Below, in pieces: positions 1-9,125 of a stretch of 64,000 bases of DNA. This stretch comes from Beijerinckiaceae bacterium. GTDB taxonomy: Bacteria > Pseudomonadota > Alphaproteobacteria > Rhizobiales > Beijerinckiaceae. The first letter of the stretch is position 1. Every line of letters starts with the position of its first letter. The notes beneath the pieces are model-generated. The model had not been told where the DNA came from, searched no databases, and saw nothing but the letters and a program-made list of their open reading frames with translations. Where the stretch lies: assembly GCA_027533425.1 (NCBI GenBank), contig JAPZUD010000002.1, forward strand, positions 124,001-188,000, given 5' to 3'. A program made the translations under genes and the position numbers.

Positions 1-69
1 GAGGGTTTCGCGCAGGTTTTCTTCCCGTTCCGGAAGGGGGCGCTGGGCGCCATAGGCTTCTGCCGACAT
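1..69 (-). CDS. N-terminus of an unidentified protein (cut by window edge)
   Basis: A minus-strand reading frame starts at ATG 69-67 and runs off the left end. The visible residues begin MSAEAYGAQRPLPERE. A strong ribosome-binding site (TGAGGAG) lies 6-7 bases upstream, next to the ispH stop codon, so this is very probably the third gene of a dxs-ispH operon. Only 23 residues are visible, which is too few to assign a family. It is charged and shows no signal peptide. Confidence 0.55.
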   Translation of the reverse strand, partial: MSAEAYGAQRPLPEREENLRETL

Positions 70-79
70 GGCGCTCTCC

Positions 80-1063
80 TCAGGTTCGTGCGGTGCTGGC
101 AAGCCGGACGGGCAAGCGGAACACGACATCTTCCTCGACACCTTCCAGTTCGGTGATGGACACATCCCGGAAATGCCGAAGCCAGTCGATGGTGGCCTGG
201 ATCAACTCTTCCGGGGCGGAGGCACCAGCGGAGAGGCCGAGCGTGGACACGCCCTCCAGCCAGGCAAGATCGATGGAAGCCGGCCCCTCGACGAGATAGG
301 CCGGCACGCCAAGCTGCGCACCGATCTCCCGGAGGCGGCTGGAATTGGAACTCTGGCGCGAGCCGATGACAAGGATCACCTCGGCGCGGCCGGCCATTTC
401 CTGGACGGCGGCCTGACGGTTCTGCGTCGCGTAGCAGATGTTGCGCGTATCGGGCCCGACAATCTCCGGGAAACGCGCCTTCAGCGCCGCAATCACATCC
501 CGCGTGTCCTGTACGCCCAATGTGGTCTGGGTGATATAGGCGACGCGGGCGGGATCCGCGATCTCGAGATCCGCTACCTCTTCCGGCCGGGCGATGAGAT
601 GAAGGCGGCCATCGATCTGGCCGCGTGTACCCTCGACCTCGGCATGGCCGGCATGGCCGATCAGCACCACATCATGGCCCTGCTCGGCATGGCGGCGGCC
701 CTGCACATGGACCTTCACCACCAGCGGACAGGTGGCATCGATGACATCGAGGCCACGCTCCGCCGCCATGGACTCGACCTTGCGCGAGACGCCATGGGCG
801 CTGAACACGGTGATCGCGCCTTCGGGAATCTCGTCGACCTCGGACACGAAAATCGCGCCGCGCGCGCGCAACTGTTCCACGACATGCGTGTTGTGCACGA
901 TCTCGTGCCGGACATAGACCGGCGCGCCATGGATCTCGAGCGCACGCTCGACGATCTCGACCGCGCGGATCACGCCGGCACAGAAGCCCCGTGGCTTGGC
1001 CAGAAGCACTTCCAGCGGCGCGAGTTCGGGTTCGAAGCGGCGTTGCGGGGCATGGTGGTTCAT
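80..1063 (-). CDS. ispH: 4-hydroxy-3-methylbut-2-enyl diphosphate reductase
   Basis: IspH catalyses the last step of the MEP isoprenoid pathway, reducing HMBPP to IPP and DMAPP with a [4Fe-4S] cluster in the cytoplasm. The 327-residue length is normal for the family. The three cluster-ligand cysteines are visible in their usual settings: GFCAG (Cys28), DATCPLV (Cys112) and NICYAT (Cys210). The SAHGV motif is near residue 90 and the TTLGVQDT substrate-binding stretch near 180. The start overlaps the dxs stop by four bases (ATGA), so dxs and ispH are translationally coupled. Together they feed geranylgeranyl diphosphate to BchG/BchP and to carotenoids. Confidence 0.96.
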   Translation of the reverse strand: MNHHAPQRRFEPELAPLEVLLAKPRGFCAGVIRAVEIVERALEIHGAPVYVRHEIVHNTHVVEQLRARGAIFVSEVDEIPEGAITVFSAHGVSRKVESMAAERGLDVIDATCPLVVKVHVQGRRHAEQGHDVVLIGHAGHAEVEGTRGQIDGRLHLIARPEEVADLEIADPARVAYITQTTLGVQDTRDVIAALKARFPEIVGPDTRNICYATQNRQAAVQEMAGRAEVILVIGSRQSSNSSRLREIGAQLGVPAYLVEGPASIDLAWLEGVSTLGLSAGASAPEELIQATIDWLRHFRDVSITELEGVEEDVVFRLPVRLASTART

Positions 1064-3060
1064 GAGCCGGCAGCCCCCTCGGTCTGGAATTCCGGCTGTC
1101 TCAGGATCGCTCTTGCGGAAGGCTCGGCCAACGCGATCAGCCGAGGGCCGATGCCGCTGATAATCCGCCGCCGGGTTGCCGGCTGGACGATACTCATGGC
1201 CAGCCGCACGATGGCGTCGCGATCGAGCCCGGCCTCGGCATAGAGCCGGGCCTGCGTGTCGTGATCCTGGAAGCGGTCCGGCAGATGCATGGAACGCAGT
1301 TTCAGCCCATTATCGAGCCAGCCGTTATGGACGAGATATTCCATGACGAGCGCGCCGAAGCCGCCGGTGGAACCATCCTCGACAAGGATCAGTGCCTCGT
1401 GATGGCCGGCGAGCTGTTCCACCAGAGCCCGGTCAAACGGCTTGGCGAAGCGCGCATCGGCGAGAGTCGTGGAAATGCCGAGTTCATCGAGGCGTTCGGC
1501 CGCAATCCGGCATTCCTGCAGGCGGGTGCCATAGGAGAGGATGGCCAGGCGGCTGCCTTCGCGCAGGACTCGTCCCTTGCCGATCGGCAGCGGGATGCCG
1601 GTTTCGGGCAGGGCCACGCCGGTCCCGTCCGCGCGGGGATAGCGGAAGGCAATCGGCCCGGCATCATGGGCGGCGGCCGTCGCGACCATATGAACAAGCT
1701 CGGCCTCGTCGCCCGGCGCCATCAGCACCATGTTCGGCAGGCAGGCCATGTAGGCGATATCAAAGGCGCCGGCATGGGTGGGCCCGTCCGCGCCGACAAG
1801 ACCGGCCCGGTCCAGCGCGAAGCGGACCGGCAGGTTCTGCAGCGCCACATCATGCATGATCTGGTCATAGGCGCGCTGCAGGAAGGTGGAATAGATCGCG
1901 CAGAAGGGCTTCATGCCGTCGCAGGCGAGGCCGGCGGCGAAGGTCACGGCGTGCTGCTCGGCAATGCCGACATCGAAGAAGCGCTGCGGGAAGCGTTTCT
2001 CGAACAGGTCGGTCCCAGTGCCGGACGGCATGGCCCCCGTGATCGCGATCACGCGGTCATCCTTCTCGGCTTCCTTCACGAGGCTCTGGCCGAACACCTT
2101 TGTATAGGACGGCGCGGCGGCCTTGGGCTTTTCCTGCGCGCCCGTGGCGATGTCGAACTTGACGACGCCGTGATACTTGTCGGCGCTGGCCTCGGCCGGG
2201 GCATAGCCCTTGCCCTTCTTCGTGATGACATGAAGCAGGATCGGGCCCTGATCGGCATCGCGGATATTGCGCAGGATCGGCACGAGGTGGTCGAGATCAT
2301 GTCCGTCGACCGGCCCGACATAATAGAGGCCCAGCTGGTCGAACAGGGTGCCGCCGGTCAGATAGGAGCGGGCATGCTCGATGGCGCGGGTGATGGTGCG
2401 GTCCATCCGGTCGCCGAACCTGCGGGTCAGCTTGCGACCGGCCTCGCGCATGGTGAGGTAGGTCTTGCCCGAGAGCAGATGAGCCAGATAGGTCGACATC
2501 GCGCCGACGGGCGGAGCAATCGACATATCGTTGTCATTGAGGATGACGATCAGCCGCGAGCCGAGCGCCCCGGCATTGTTCATCGCCTCGTAGGCCATGC
2601 CGGCGGACATCGCGCCATCGCCGATCACCGCGACGACGTGGCCGTCCTTCTGCTGGAGATCCCGGGCGACTGCAAAGCCGAGCGCGGCAGAAATCGACGT
2701 CGAGGTATGGGCCGCGCCGAACGCGTCATATTCGCTCTCGCTGCGCTTGGTGAAGCCGGACAGGCCCCCGCCCTGCCGCAGGGTGCGGATCCGGTCACGC
2801 CGGCCGGTCAGGATCTTGTGCGGATAGGCCTGGTGGCCGACATCCCAGATCAGCGTGTCCTTCGGCGTCTCGAAGACGTGATGCAGCGCGACCGTCAGTT
2901 CGACCACGCCGAGGCTGGCGCCGAGATGGCCGCCTGTGGTCGAGACCGCATCAATCGTCTCGGCGCGCAATTCATCGGCCACCTGCTTGAGGTCAGAAGC
3001 CGGGAGCGCGCGGAGATCGGCGGGCGTGGCGATCTGGTCCAGGAGAGGAGTTTCCGGCAT
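1060..3060 (-). CDS. dxs: 1-deoxy-D-xylulose-5-phosphate synthase
   Basis: DXS condenses pyruvate and glyceraldehyde 3-phosphate with thiamine diphosphate, the entry step of the MEP pathway. Visible motifs are GHQAYPHK (near residue 75), the TPP-binding GDG (147-149) with NNAG after it, the catalytic glutamate in [11 protein letters not shown] (Glu368), and the C-terminal transketolase domain. I chose ATG 3060 (666 residues) because GGAGGT lies seven bases upstream; the frame also offers a GTG 15 bases earlier, but that would include the ribosome-binding site. Two PpsR boxes lie 23-64 bases upstream, tying isoprenoid supply to photopigment control. A dxs inside the photosynthesis cluster is also known in Rhodobacter. 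Confidence 0.97.
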   Translation of the reverse strand: MPETPLLDQIATPADLRALPASDLKQVADELRAETIDAVSTTGGHLGASLGVVELTVALHHVFETPKDTLIWDVGHQAYPHKILTGRRDRIRTLRQGGGLSGFTKRSESEYDAFGAAHTSTSISAALGFAVARDLQQKDGHVVAVIGDGAMSAGMAYEAMNNAGALGSRLIVILNDNDMSIAPPVGAMSTYLAHLLSGKTYLTMREAGRKLTRRFGDRMDRTITRAIEHARSYLTGGTLFDQLGLYYVGPVDGHDLDHLVPILRNIRDADQGPILLHVITKKGKGYAPAEASADKYHGVVKFDIATGAQEKPKAAAPSYTKVFGQSLVKEAEKDDRVIAITGAMPSGTGTDLFEKRFPQRFFDVGIAEQHAVTFAAGLACDGMKPFCAIYSTFLQRAYDQIMHDVALQNLPVRFALDRAGLVGADGPTHAGAFDIAYMACLPNMVLMAPGDEAELVHMVATAAAHDAGPIAFRYPRADGTGVALPETGIPLPIGKGRVLREGSRLAILSYGTRLQECRIAAERLDELGISTTLADARFAKPFDRALVEQLAGHHEALILVEDGSTGGFGALVMEYLVHNGWLDNGLKLRSMHLPDRFQDHDTQARLYAEAGLDRDAIVRLAMSIVQPATRRRIISGIGPRLIALAEPSARAILRQPEFQTEGAAGS

Positions 3061-3082
3061 CGGCTTGACCTCCACGACCGAA

Positions 3083-3124
3083 TGTCTTCATTGAGTGACA
3101 TTCTTGTGTCTATCATTCTTGACA
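3083..3124. promoter_or_regulatory. Tandem PpsR/CrtJ operator upstream of dxs
   Basis: Two perfect TGT-N12-ACA palindromes, both also fitting the stricter TGTC-N10-GACA, are at 3083-3100 (TGTCTTCATTGAGTGACA) and 3107-3124 (TGTCTATCATTCTTGACA). They are six bases apart, 24 bases start to start. PpsR/CrtJ is known to bind such paired sites cooperatively and repress in oxygen. The position just upstream of the dxs start fits a promoter-occluding repressor. ppsR itself is in this window. Confidence 0.85.
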
Positions 3125-3187
3125 CTTTGGGGGATTCCGCAAGGGGAAAATCACCCGGCCGACCGAATTCACGGGGTAACACCTGGC

Positions 3188-3475
3188 TCAGTCCCGATCC
3201 GTCTGGCGCAGTCTACGTGCGAGATCAAGGGCATGGGCAATGCCGCCGAGCATCAGCAATCCGGCCATTGCCCAGGCCGGGCCACCGGACAGGGCCAGAC
3301 GGAGCGCCAGAATCAGCGTCAGGCCCGCCCCTGAAACGAGGAGGATGGTTCCAACGGGCAAACCGCGGCCTGTCAAGATTCGATGACAGATCAGTGCAGC
3401 GGCCTCGATGACCAGAATCGCCAGAGCGAGATCGACCCCGAACCGCACCCATTCGCCCAGCATTGCCGCATTCAT
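3188..3475 (-). CDS. Small membrane protein of unknown function in the bchP-tspO unit
   Basis: A 95-residue protein starting at ATG 3475, overlapping the tspO stop by ATGA. I see three hydrophobic segments (about residues 12-30, 40-60 and 65-82) and a short basic tail RLRQTDRD, so it is probably an inner-membrane protein with three helices. No family is recognised. Translational coupling to tspO and position at the end of the bchG-bch2-bchP-tspO run suggest a role connected to tetrapyrrole or photosynthetic membrane biology, but nothing in the sequence proves it. Confidence 0.75.
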   Translation of the reverse strand: MNAAMLGEWVRFGVDLALAILVIEAAALICHRILTGRGLPVGTILLVSGAGLTLILALRLALSGGPAWAMAGLLMLGGIAHALDLARRLRQTDRD

Positions 3476-3975
3476 AGGCCCGGCTTTCCAAAAGGCCCGT
3501 TGAGCAACAGGATGGCCCTGTTGAGAAAGCCCGCGGTGGTGACCCAGAGGAGATAGGGTGCCAGCAGCAGGGCTGCCCCGCGCGAGACCGGCCAGAGCAC
3601 GAGGATCATCGCGAGGATCGACAGCCAGAGCAGCACCAGTTCGGCAAGGGCCCAATCCGGCCGGCGGAAGGTGAAGAACAGGAAGCTCCAGGCGATGTTC
3701 AGGACGGCATTGACCGCGAAGACCACCACAAGAAGGGTGCGGGCCTCGGGGGCGGGCGCATCCCGCCAGCCCAGGGCGAAGGCCAGCACGGCGAGCGCGA
3801 AGATCGTGGTCCAGACCGGGCCGAAAATCCAGTTCGGCGGCTGCCACGAGGGTTTACGCAGGGCCTGGTACCAGGCCCCGGTTTCCGTGGCATAGCCGCC
3901 GAGCACGGCGACGATCACGGCCGCGCCGGCTGCCCATAGCAGGATGCGCGTTTCGAGGCCCGCCAGATCAATCAC
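3472..3975 (-). CDS. tspO: TspO/MBR family tryptophan-rich sensory protein
   Basis: TspO is a five-helix membrane protein that binds tetrapyrroles. In Rhodobacter it negatively modulates photosynthesis gene expression under oxygen. The sequence has five hydrophobic segments and the family signatures KPSWQPPNWIFGPVWT in the first loop and NIAWSFLFF in helix 3. At 167 residues it is of normal size. It starts at GTG 3975, which overlaps the bchP TGA (GTGA). Linkage to bchP rather than to crt genes makes it part of the bacteriochlorophyll tail operon here. Confidence 0.93.
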   Translation of the reverse strand: MIDLAGLETRILLWAAGAAVIVAVLGGYATETGAWYQALRKPSWQPPNWIFGPVWTTIFALAVLAFALGWRDAPAPEARTLLVVVFAVNAVLNIAWSFLFFTFRRPDWALAELVLLWLSILAMILVLWPVSRGAALLLAPYLLWVTTAGFLNRAILLLNGPFGKPGL

Positions 3976-5171
3976 GCGCGGGCAAGGCCGAGGAGGTGGC
4001 GGACATCGTTGAAGAAGATCCGGACATGCGCCATGAAGCGGCCGCGGACGAACGCCTTGTTCATGTAGGATTCCCAGGTCAGTTTCTGCACGTCGGGATC
4101 GCGGCAGATCTTCACGAACTGCTCCCGGCTGCGATCATTGCGGTACCAGAAATACTGCAGCAGGCCGAGCACCCAGAAGACCCGGCCATGCTTGGCCATG
4201 AAGGTCTTGCGGGCACCGGCCAGAGCCCTGGCATCACCGGTGCGCAAGACGGCGGCGCAGGCCTCGGCGGCGAGGCGGCCGCCATACATGGCGTAGTAGA
4301 TCCCCTCCCCCGAAGCCGGTGCGACGACACCGGCCGCGTCGCCGGCCAGGAGGACATCACGGCCATTGTCCCAGCGCTTGAGCGGCTTCATCGGGATCGG
4401 CGCCCCTTCCTTGCGGATCGTTTCCAGCCCCTCGAAACCGAGCCCCTTGCGCAGATCGGCGATCGAGCCGCGCAGCGAGAAGCCCTTGTGGGCGCTGCCT
4501 GTGCCGATGCTCATCGTCTCGCCATGCGGGAAGACCCAGCCATAGAAATCCGGGGAGACCTTGCCCTGATAGATCACGTCGCAGCGCGCGGCATCGTAAT
4601 GCGGCGAACCCGGCGCCGGGGCACGGACAATCTCGTGATAGGCGAAGACGAACGGCACGCGCTTCACATCCGGCAGGGCGATACGGGCGACCTGCGAATT
4701 GGCACCATCCGCGCCGATGATCAGCCGGGTGCGGAGCGAGACCAGCCGGTCCTCATCCCCCTTTGGCCGGAACTGCACGATCGGGTGGCCCTGATCGTCG
4801 CGGGTGATGGTCTCGAATGTACCGTTGAACCGCGCCGCGCCGGACAGGGCAGCCCGTTCGCGCAGGTATTCGTCAAAATGCTCGCGGTCGACCATGCCGA
4901 CAAAACCGTTCTCGATCGGCATGTCGACACCGATTTCCGAGGGGGCGACCATACGTGCGGAGCGGATCCGCGCGACGATCTGCGCATCCGGGATCTGGAA
5001 TTCCCGGATGCAACAGGGCGGAATCGCGCCGCCGCAGGGCTTGATCCGACCGGCGCGGTCAAGGAGCGCGACGCGATGGCCAACCCGGGCGAGATCCTCC
5101 GCCGCAATGGCGCCGGACGGACCGCCGCCGATCACGACGACATCGAAGCGGGTGTTTTCGGCTTCATCCAT
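3972..5171 (-). CDS. bchP: Geranylgeranyl diphosphate/bacteriochlorophyll reductase
   Basis: BchP reduces three double bonds of the geranylgeranyl tail of bacteriochlorophyll to phytyl, using FAD and a reductant. The 399-residue protein opens with an FAD-binding GGGPSG loop (residues 15-20) and the BchP-typical stretch DRAGRIKPCGGAIPP. A second FAD motif, GDAAGVVAPASGEGI, lies in the middle. I chose ATG 5171 because of GGGAGGG nine bases upstream; an in-frame ATG at 5195 overlaps the previous gene and has no good ribosome-binding site. It follows bchG and bch2, the usual grouping for tail attachment and saturation. Confidence 0.96.
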   Translation of the reverse strand: MDEAENTRFDVVVIGGGPSGAIAAEDLARVGHRVALLDRAGRIKPCGGAIPPCCIREFQIPDAQIVARIRSARMVAPSEIGVDMPIENGFVGMVDREHFDEYLRERAALSGAARFNGTFETITRDDQGHPIVQFRPKGDEDRLVSLRTRLIIGADGANSQVARIALPDVKRVPFVFAYHEIVRAPAPGSPHYDAARCDVIYQGKVSPDFYGWVFPHGETMSIGTGSAHKGFSLRGSIADLRKGLGFEGLETIRKEGAPIPMKPLKRWDNGRDVLLAGDAAGVVAPASGEGIYYAMYGGRLAAEACAAVLRTGDARALAGARKTFMAKHGRVFWVLGLLQYFWYRNDRSREQFVKICRDPDVQKLTWESYMNKAFVRGRFMAHVRIFFNDVRHLLGLARA

Positions 5172-5191
5172 GCGTGTTCCCTCCCTGCCCG

Positions 5192-6538
5192 TCATTCCGC
5201 CGGGCGGCCAAGCGCGAGATCCGGCAGATCGGGCGCGGCCGGTCGGCTTCGGGCGGGCTGCCCCGCCTGCCTGGCAACGCGATCCGCGAGGACCGCCGAG
5301 ATGATGAAAAGCACGCCTTCGGCTGCAAAGACGGTGGCATAGGCCGCGACCTGCGAGGTGATCAGATAACGGGCGATATCGGCCGCGAGGGCCCCGAGAA
5401 AGCCGCCGGCCCCGAAGGCAATGCCCTGCGCCGCGCCCCAGAGGCCCATGCGCACGCCGGCCCGTTCGGGATTGCCGGCATTGACCAGCCGCATCATCGC
5501 GCCAATGGCGGCGGCTGCAAAGGCGCCGTTGGCGACGCCCAGCAGGAACACATTCGGGCGGAACGGAAATTCCGGCCCGACCAGTGCCGAGGCAACGAGA
5601 CCGGCCAGCGCGAAGGCCGAGGCAATGCAGCCGCCGACCGTCCAGAAACGCGTGGTGCCCGGGCCGCGATTGCCAAAAATCGTCGAGACGATGGCCACGA
5701 GGATCATCCCGGCGAGGACACCGGCATGCTGGAGGCCGGCCAGTTTCGTCGTCTCGCCCGGCGTATAGCCGAAGACCGCCCCGGCGAAGGGCTCGAGGAT
5801 GAGATCCTGCGCGCTGTAGGCGATCATCGAGAGGAAGATGAAAATGGCGAAGAGGCGGGAATGCGGCTCGGACCAGACCTCGCGCAAGGCGTCCGGGAAG
5901 GACATCGACGGTGCGGCCTCATCGGCCGCCGGCGCGGTAGGCGACGGGCCCTCGACGCCCCAGACCGCGAGTACGCTGACCAGGAAGGCCAGCAGGCTGA
6001 CCACCGCCGAGACCGCGACGAGCCGGCCCATCGAGAAGGGATCGAGGAAATGGCCGGCCGTGCCGGCGGTCACGATGAAACCCATGATCATCATGACCCA
6101 GACAATCGTGGCCGCTGCCGGGCGACGGGCATCGGCCACGCGACGCGACAGCAGGACAAGCAGCGAGGTGCCGCTGGCGCCGACGCCGATGCCGATGCCG
6201 AGAAAGGCGAGAACCGAGAGCAGCAGGCCGGCCAATGGCATGGTCGCCATCAGCGCGACCGCAAGGGCGGCACCGAAGCCGCCCAAAGCCAGCATGGCCA
6301 TGCCGCCGATGATCCAGGGTGTCAGCCGGCCACCGATATCGGCACCATGGCCCCAGCGCGGACGGAGCACCTGCACCGCATAATGGAGCGCCACCAGCGC
6401 GCCGGGCAACATGGCCGGCAGCGCCAGTTCCACCACCATGACGCGGTTGATGGTCGAGGTGGTCAGGACGACAATGGCGCCGAGTGCCGTCTGCACCAGC
6501 CCGAGCCGGACGATGCCAAGCCAACCGAGCGGGGTCAT
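5192..6538 (-). CDS. PucC/BCD-family major facilitator, Bch2-type
   Basis: A 448-residue polytopic membrane protein of the PucC/LhaA/Bch2 group, with about 12 hydrophobic helices. The N-terminal QTALGAIVVLTTSTINRVMV is the hallmark of the group (compare VGMATVLLLGTLNRVM in LhaA of this window). Members assist assembly of light-harvesting or reaction-centre complexes, perhaps by handling bacteriochlorophyll. The gene lies between bchG and bchP, where Rhodobacter carries ORF428/bch2. Its start overlaps the bchG stop by four bases. The exact ligand is not known from sequence. Confidence 0.9.
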   Translation of the reverse strand: MTPLGWLGIVRLGLVQTALGAIVVLTTSTINRVMVVELALPAMLPGALVALHYAVQVLRPRWGHGADIGGRLTPWIIGGMAMLALGGFGAALAVALMATMPLAGLLLSVLAFLGIGIGVGASGTSLLVLLSRRVADARRPAAATIVWVMMIMGFIVTAGTAGHFLDPFSMGRLVAVSAVVSLLAFLVSVLAVWGVEGPSPTAPAADEAAPSMSFPDALREVWSEPHSRLFAIFIFLSMIAYSAQDLILEPFAGAVFGYTPGETTKLAGLQHAGVLAGMILVAIVSTIFGNRGPGTTRFWTVGGCIASAFALAGLVASALVGPEFPFRPNVFLLGVANGAFAAAAIGAMMRLVNAGNPERAGVRMGLWGAAQGIAFGAGGFLGALAADIARYLITSQVAAYATVFAAEGVLFIISAVLADRVARQAGQPARSRPAAPDLPDLALGRPAE

Positions 6539-7476
6539 GGTGTGCCTCCCGATGTGAGCATGCGCAGGGCAAAGGCCGACACCATCATGCCCGAGACATA
6601 GAGGGTGATGCCGGTGGCGTTGTACCAGGGCGCCTGCCCGCGCGGATCGGAGAGCAGGCGCTTCATCAGGGCGATCTGGGCGAGCAGGATGCCGGCAACG
6701 AGGCCGGCATGGAAAGGCGCGTTCCAGAGCCAGAGCAGGAGCACGACGGCCACCTGCGGCAGGGCCATGACCCAGCAGGCCAGCAGGGCCGCGCGCTCGG
6801 CGCCGAGCTGGGCCGGGACAGAGCGCAGCCCCATCTGCCGGTCGCCCTCGATCGACTTGAAGTCATTCAGCGTCATGATGCCATGGGCGCCGAGGGAATA
6901 GAGCAAGGCGATCCAGACCAGCCGGGAATCGGGGAAGGTGCCAAGGATGGCCGCAGCTGCCGTGAACCAGGGCAGGCCCTCATAGCAGAGCCCGACGGCG
7001 GCATTGCCGATCCAGCCATTGCGCTTCAGGCGGAAGGGCGGGGCGGAATAGGCCCAGGCCAGAGCAAGGCCGAGAAGGGTCGCGGCGAGGACCCAGGGGC
7101 CGAGCAGGCTCGCGACCAGAGCCGAAACGGCCGTCCAGACGATAGCGAAGCCGAGGCCCCAGTGCCCGGGCACACGACCGGAGGGAATCGGCCGGTTCGG
7201 CTCGTTGATTGCATCGACATGGCGGTCGAACCAGTCATTGACGACCTGGCTTGTGCCGCAGACCAGCGGGCCGGCCAGCAGCACGCCCGCCGCGGCCGCC
7301 ATCCAGCCACCCGCGCCGGCAATTCCGACGGAAGCGACCCCGCAGGCATAGGCCCACATCGGCGGAAACCAGGTGATTGGCTTGAGCAGTTCGACCATGG
7401 CGCTCAGCGCAGGTCGGTTCGATGCCGCGGCAGGAACCGGCTGCGAGCCACCGGAAGGGACAGGCGCCTCGATCAT
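6535..7476 (-). CDS. bchG: Bacteriochlorophyll synthase (geranylgeranyl transferase)
   Basis: BchG is a UbiA-type membrane prenyltransferase that esterifies bacteriochlorophyllide a with geranylgeranyl diphosphate. The 313-residue protein has the polyprenyl-diphosphate-binding motif NDWFDRHVDAINEPNRPIPS (from residue 80), the signature of chlorophyll synthases, and eight or nine hydrophobic helices. The N-terminal 20 residues are Pro/Ala-rich and probably flexible. It is the first gene of the bchG-bch2-bchP-tspO unit; a PpsR box lies 53 bases upstream of its start. Confidence 0.96.
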   Translation of the reverse strand: MIEAPVPSGGSQPVPAAASNRPALSAMVELLKPITWFPPMWAYACGVASVGIAGAGGWMAAAAGVLLAGPLVCGTSQVVNDWFDRHVDAINEPNRPIPSGRVPGHWGLGFAIVWTAVSALVASLLGPWVLAATLLGLALAWAYSAPPFRLKRNGWIGNAAVGLCYEGLPWFTAAAAILGTFPDSRLVWIALLYSLGAHGIMTLNDFKSIEGDRQMGLRSVPAQLGAERAALLACWVMALPQVAVVLLLWLWNAPFHAGLVAGILLAQIALMKRLLSDPRGQAPWYNATGITLYVSGMMVSAFALRMLTSGGTP

Positions 7477-7505
7477 GGGGCAACGGTAGCCCCCGTTGCC
7501 CTGTC

Positions 7506-7547
7506 CGTCAATTTAGATTTACACTATTTTGTCGCGACAGGCTGACA
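7506..7547. promoter_or_regulatory. PpsR/CrtJ operator upstream of bchG, with a degenerate second site
   Basis: A perfect TGTC-N10-GACA site (TGTCGCGACAGGCTGACA) is at 7530-7547. At 7506-7523 a weaker box reads CGT-N12-ACA. The two are six bases apart, 24 start to start, exactly the geometry at dxs. They lie in the 89-bp gap between ppsR and bchG, so the sites probably control bchG-bch2-bchP-tspO. They lie just past the 3' end of ppsR. Confidence 0.75.
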
Positions 7548-7565
7548 CATCGCAGCCGCCTGCGA

Positions 7566-9014
7566 TCATTCCTCGCCCGGCACTTCCGGATCGAGATCGC
7601 CAAGGCCGTGGCGACGCATCTTGGCGTAGAAGCTCTGCCGGCTCAGCCCGAGCATCTGGGCCGCGGAAGCACGGTTGTCACCCGAACGTTCCAGAGCGGC
7701 CTCGATACACAGACGCTCGATCATGTCGCTCGACTCCCGCACCATGTCCTTCAGCGAGACCCGGCCAACCAGCTCGGTGAGCTGTTCGACGGAGCGGTGG
7801 AGCGACCGGCCGCGATGGCCGTTCAGCGCCTGGCGGATGCCGTTGTTGCGGATGATAAAGCCGTAGGTCGGCACTTCCCCGGACAAAGCGGGCACAGCCG
7901 AGACCTCGACCTGCTCGACGCTGCCATAGGAGCCGCGCAGGACGGTCGCGAAGGCACGCATCGCCCGGCTTTCCTCAAGCCGCGCCATGATGAGGTCCAT
8001 GTCAACGCCCGGCCGGCCGAGCCAATGCTCCAGAGGCTCACCGAGCGCCTGCGTCTTGGCGCCAAGCTGTGCAAGATCGAGGAAGGCCTGGTTGCACTCG
8101 ACGATCTTGAGATCGCCGTCGATCACGACAAACCCGTCAGGCAGCTGCTCGATCACGCCCATGACCTTGCTGGCCAGCCCATCGCCCCCGGCAACCGGCT
8201 GCGTGCCGGCATGCGGCGTCAGCCGGACAAGGAGGAAGACCACCTGATCCTGCCGGAAAACCGAAGCCGCGACCGAGAAAAGCTGGCCGTTCTGGGCGAG
8301 GCGCGCCTCGACTTCCGGGACTTTGCCGGCACGGCGGGCGGTTTTCAGCGCCGCTTCCAGCGCCTCTGCGCCATCATAGGTGAAGCAGGAGAGAATCGAC
8401 TGGTTGACCAGGCGTTCCGCGCCATTGGCAATCTGGCGCAAGGCAGCCGGGTTGGCCTCGACAATGCGCAGGGTGATGGAGTCGACGATCAGAACGGGCT
8501 CGGAAGCGAGGTGGAACAGCATCCGGTAGCGGGTTTCCGCCGCGCGCATGCGGGCATATTCCTGCTCCATCGCTTCCTGGGTCTCGACCAGGCGGCGCTG
8601 CAACTGCGCCAGGCTGCGCAGGTCGCGGCCGATGGCAACGAAACGGCCGCTCTTGCCTAGAGCCATCGTGGAATAGCGGATCGGGACATCGATGCCCGAG
8701 CGGGCGGGATGATTGATCTCGCGCGGCTGGACGAGCCCCCCACGGAGAGAACCGCGGATCAGGTCATCGACCTTGGGCCGGCTTTCCTTCGTGACGATCT
8801 CGTTCCATTTGCGGCCGCGCCAGTCCGGGTCGACCTCGCCGGCGAGTTCGGCATTGCCGAGAACCACATCATGGATCACGCCATCGGCATCGATGATAAG
8901 CGCGATATCGGACATCGACGCGAGCAGCTTTTCAGCGATATCAGGCGACAGGCCATCGGCCCAGCCCACCCTCAGGCCGTCAGCGTTCGTGCTGCTGGAT
9001 GATCCGAATTCCAT
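7566..9014 (-). CDS. ppsR: Photosynthesis repressor PpsR/CrtJ
   Basis: PpsR is the aerobic and light-responsive repressor of photosynthesis genes. The 482-residue protein shows three PAS-like regions (about 25-140, 165-265 and 285-390), a coiled segment after the second (RRLVETQEAMEQEYARMRAA lies between PAS regions), and a Fis-type helix-turn-helix at 445-470 (RASAAQMLGLSRQSFYAKMR). Cysteines are at 210, 307 and 436; Cys436 sits in ERLCIEAAL at the start of the DNA-binding domain, where Rhodobacter PpsR has its redox-active cysteine. Its target motif TGTC-N10-GACA occurs at three promoters in this window. Confidence 0.95.
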   Translation of the reverse strand: MEFGSSSSTNADGLRVGWADGLSPDIAEKLLASMSDIALIIDADGVIHDVVLGNAELAGEVDPDWRGRKWNEIVTKESRPKVDDLIRGSLRGGLVQPREINHPARSGIDVPIRYSTMALGKSGRFVAIGRDLRSLAQLQRRLVETQEAMEQEYARMRAAETRYRMLFHLASEPVLIVDSITLRIVEANPAALRQIANGAERLVNQSILSCFTYDGAEALEAALKTARRAGKVPEVEARLAQNGQLFSVAASVFRQDQVVFLLVRLTPHAGTQPVAGGDGLASKVMGVIEQLPDGFVVIDGDLKIVECNQAFLDLAQLGAKTQALGEPLEHWLGRPGVDMDLIMARLEESRAMRAFATVLRGSYGSVEQVEVSAVPALSGEVPTYGFIIRNNGIRQALNGHRGRSLHRSVEQLTELVGRVSLKDMVRESSDMIERLCIEAALERSGDNRASAAQMLGLSRQSFYAKMRRHGLGDLDPEVPGEE

Positions 9015-9125
9015 GGTCTTCTCGGCTTCCTCGGGTCGATTTACCTCTGGGTCGTCAGGTCAGGCAAGGTTCAGGCCAAACAGGTTGGCCGACGAAGTGT
9101 GTGCAAAGGGCGGCAGCATCGCGAC

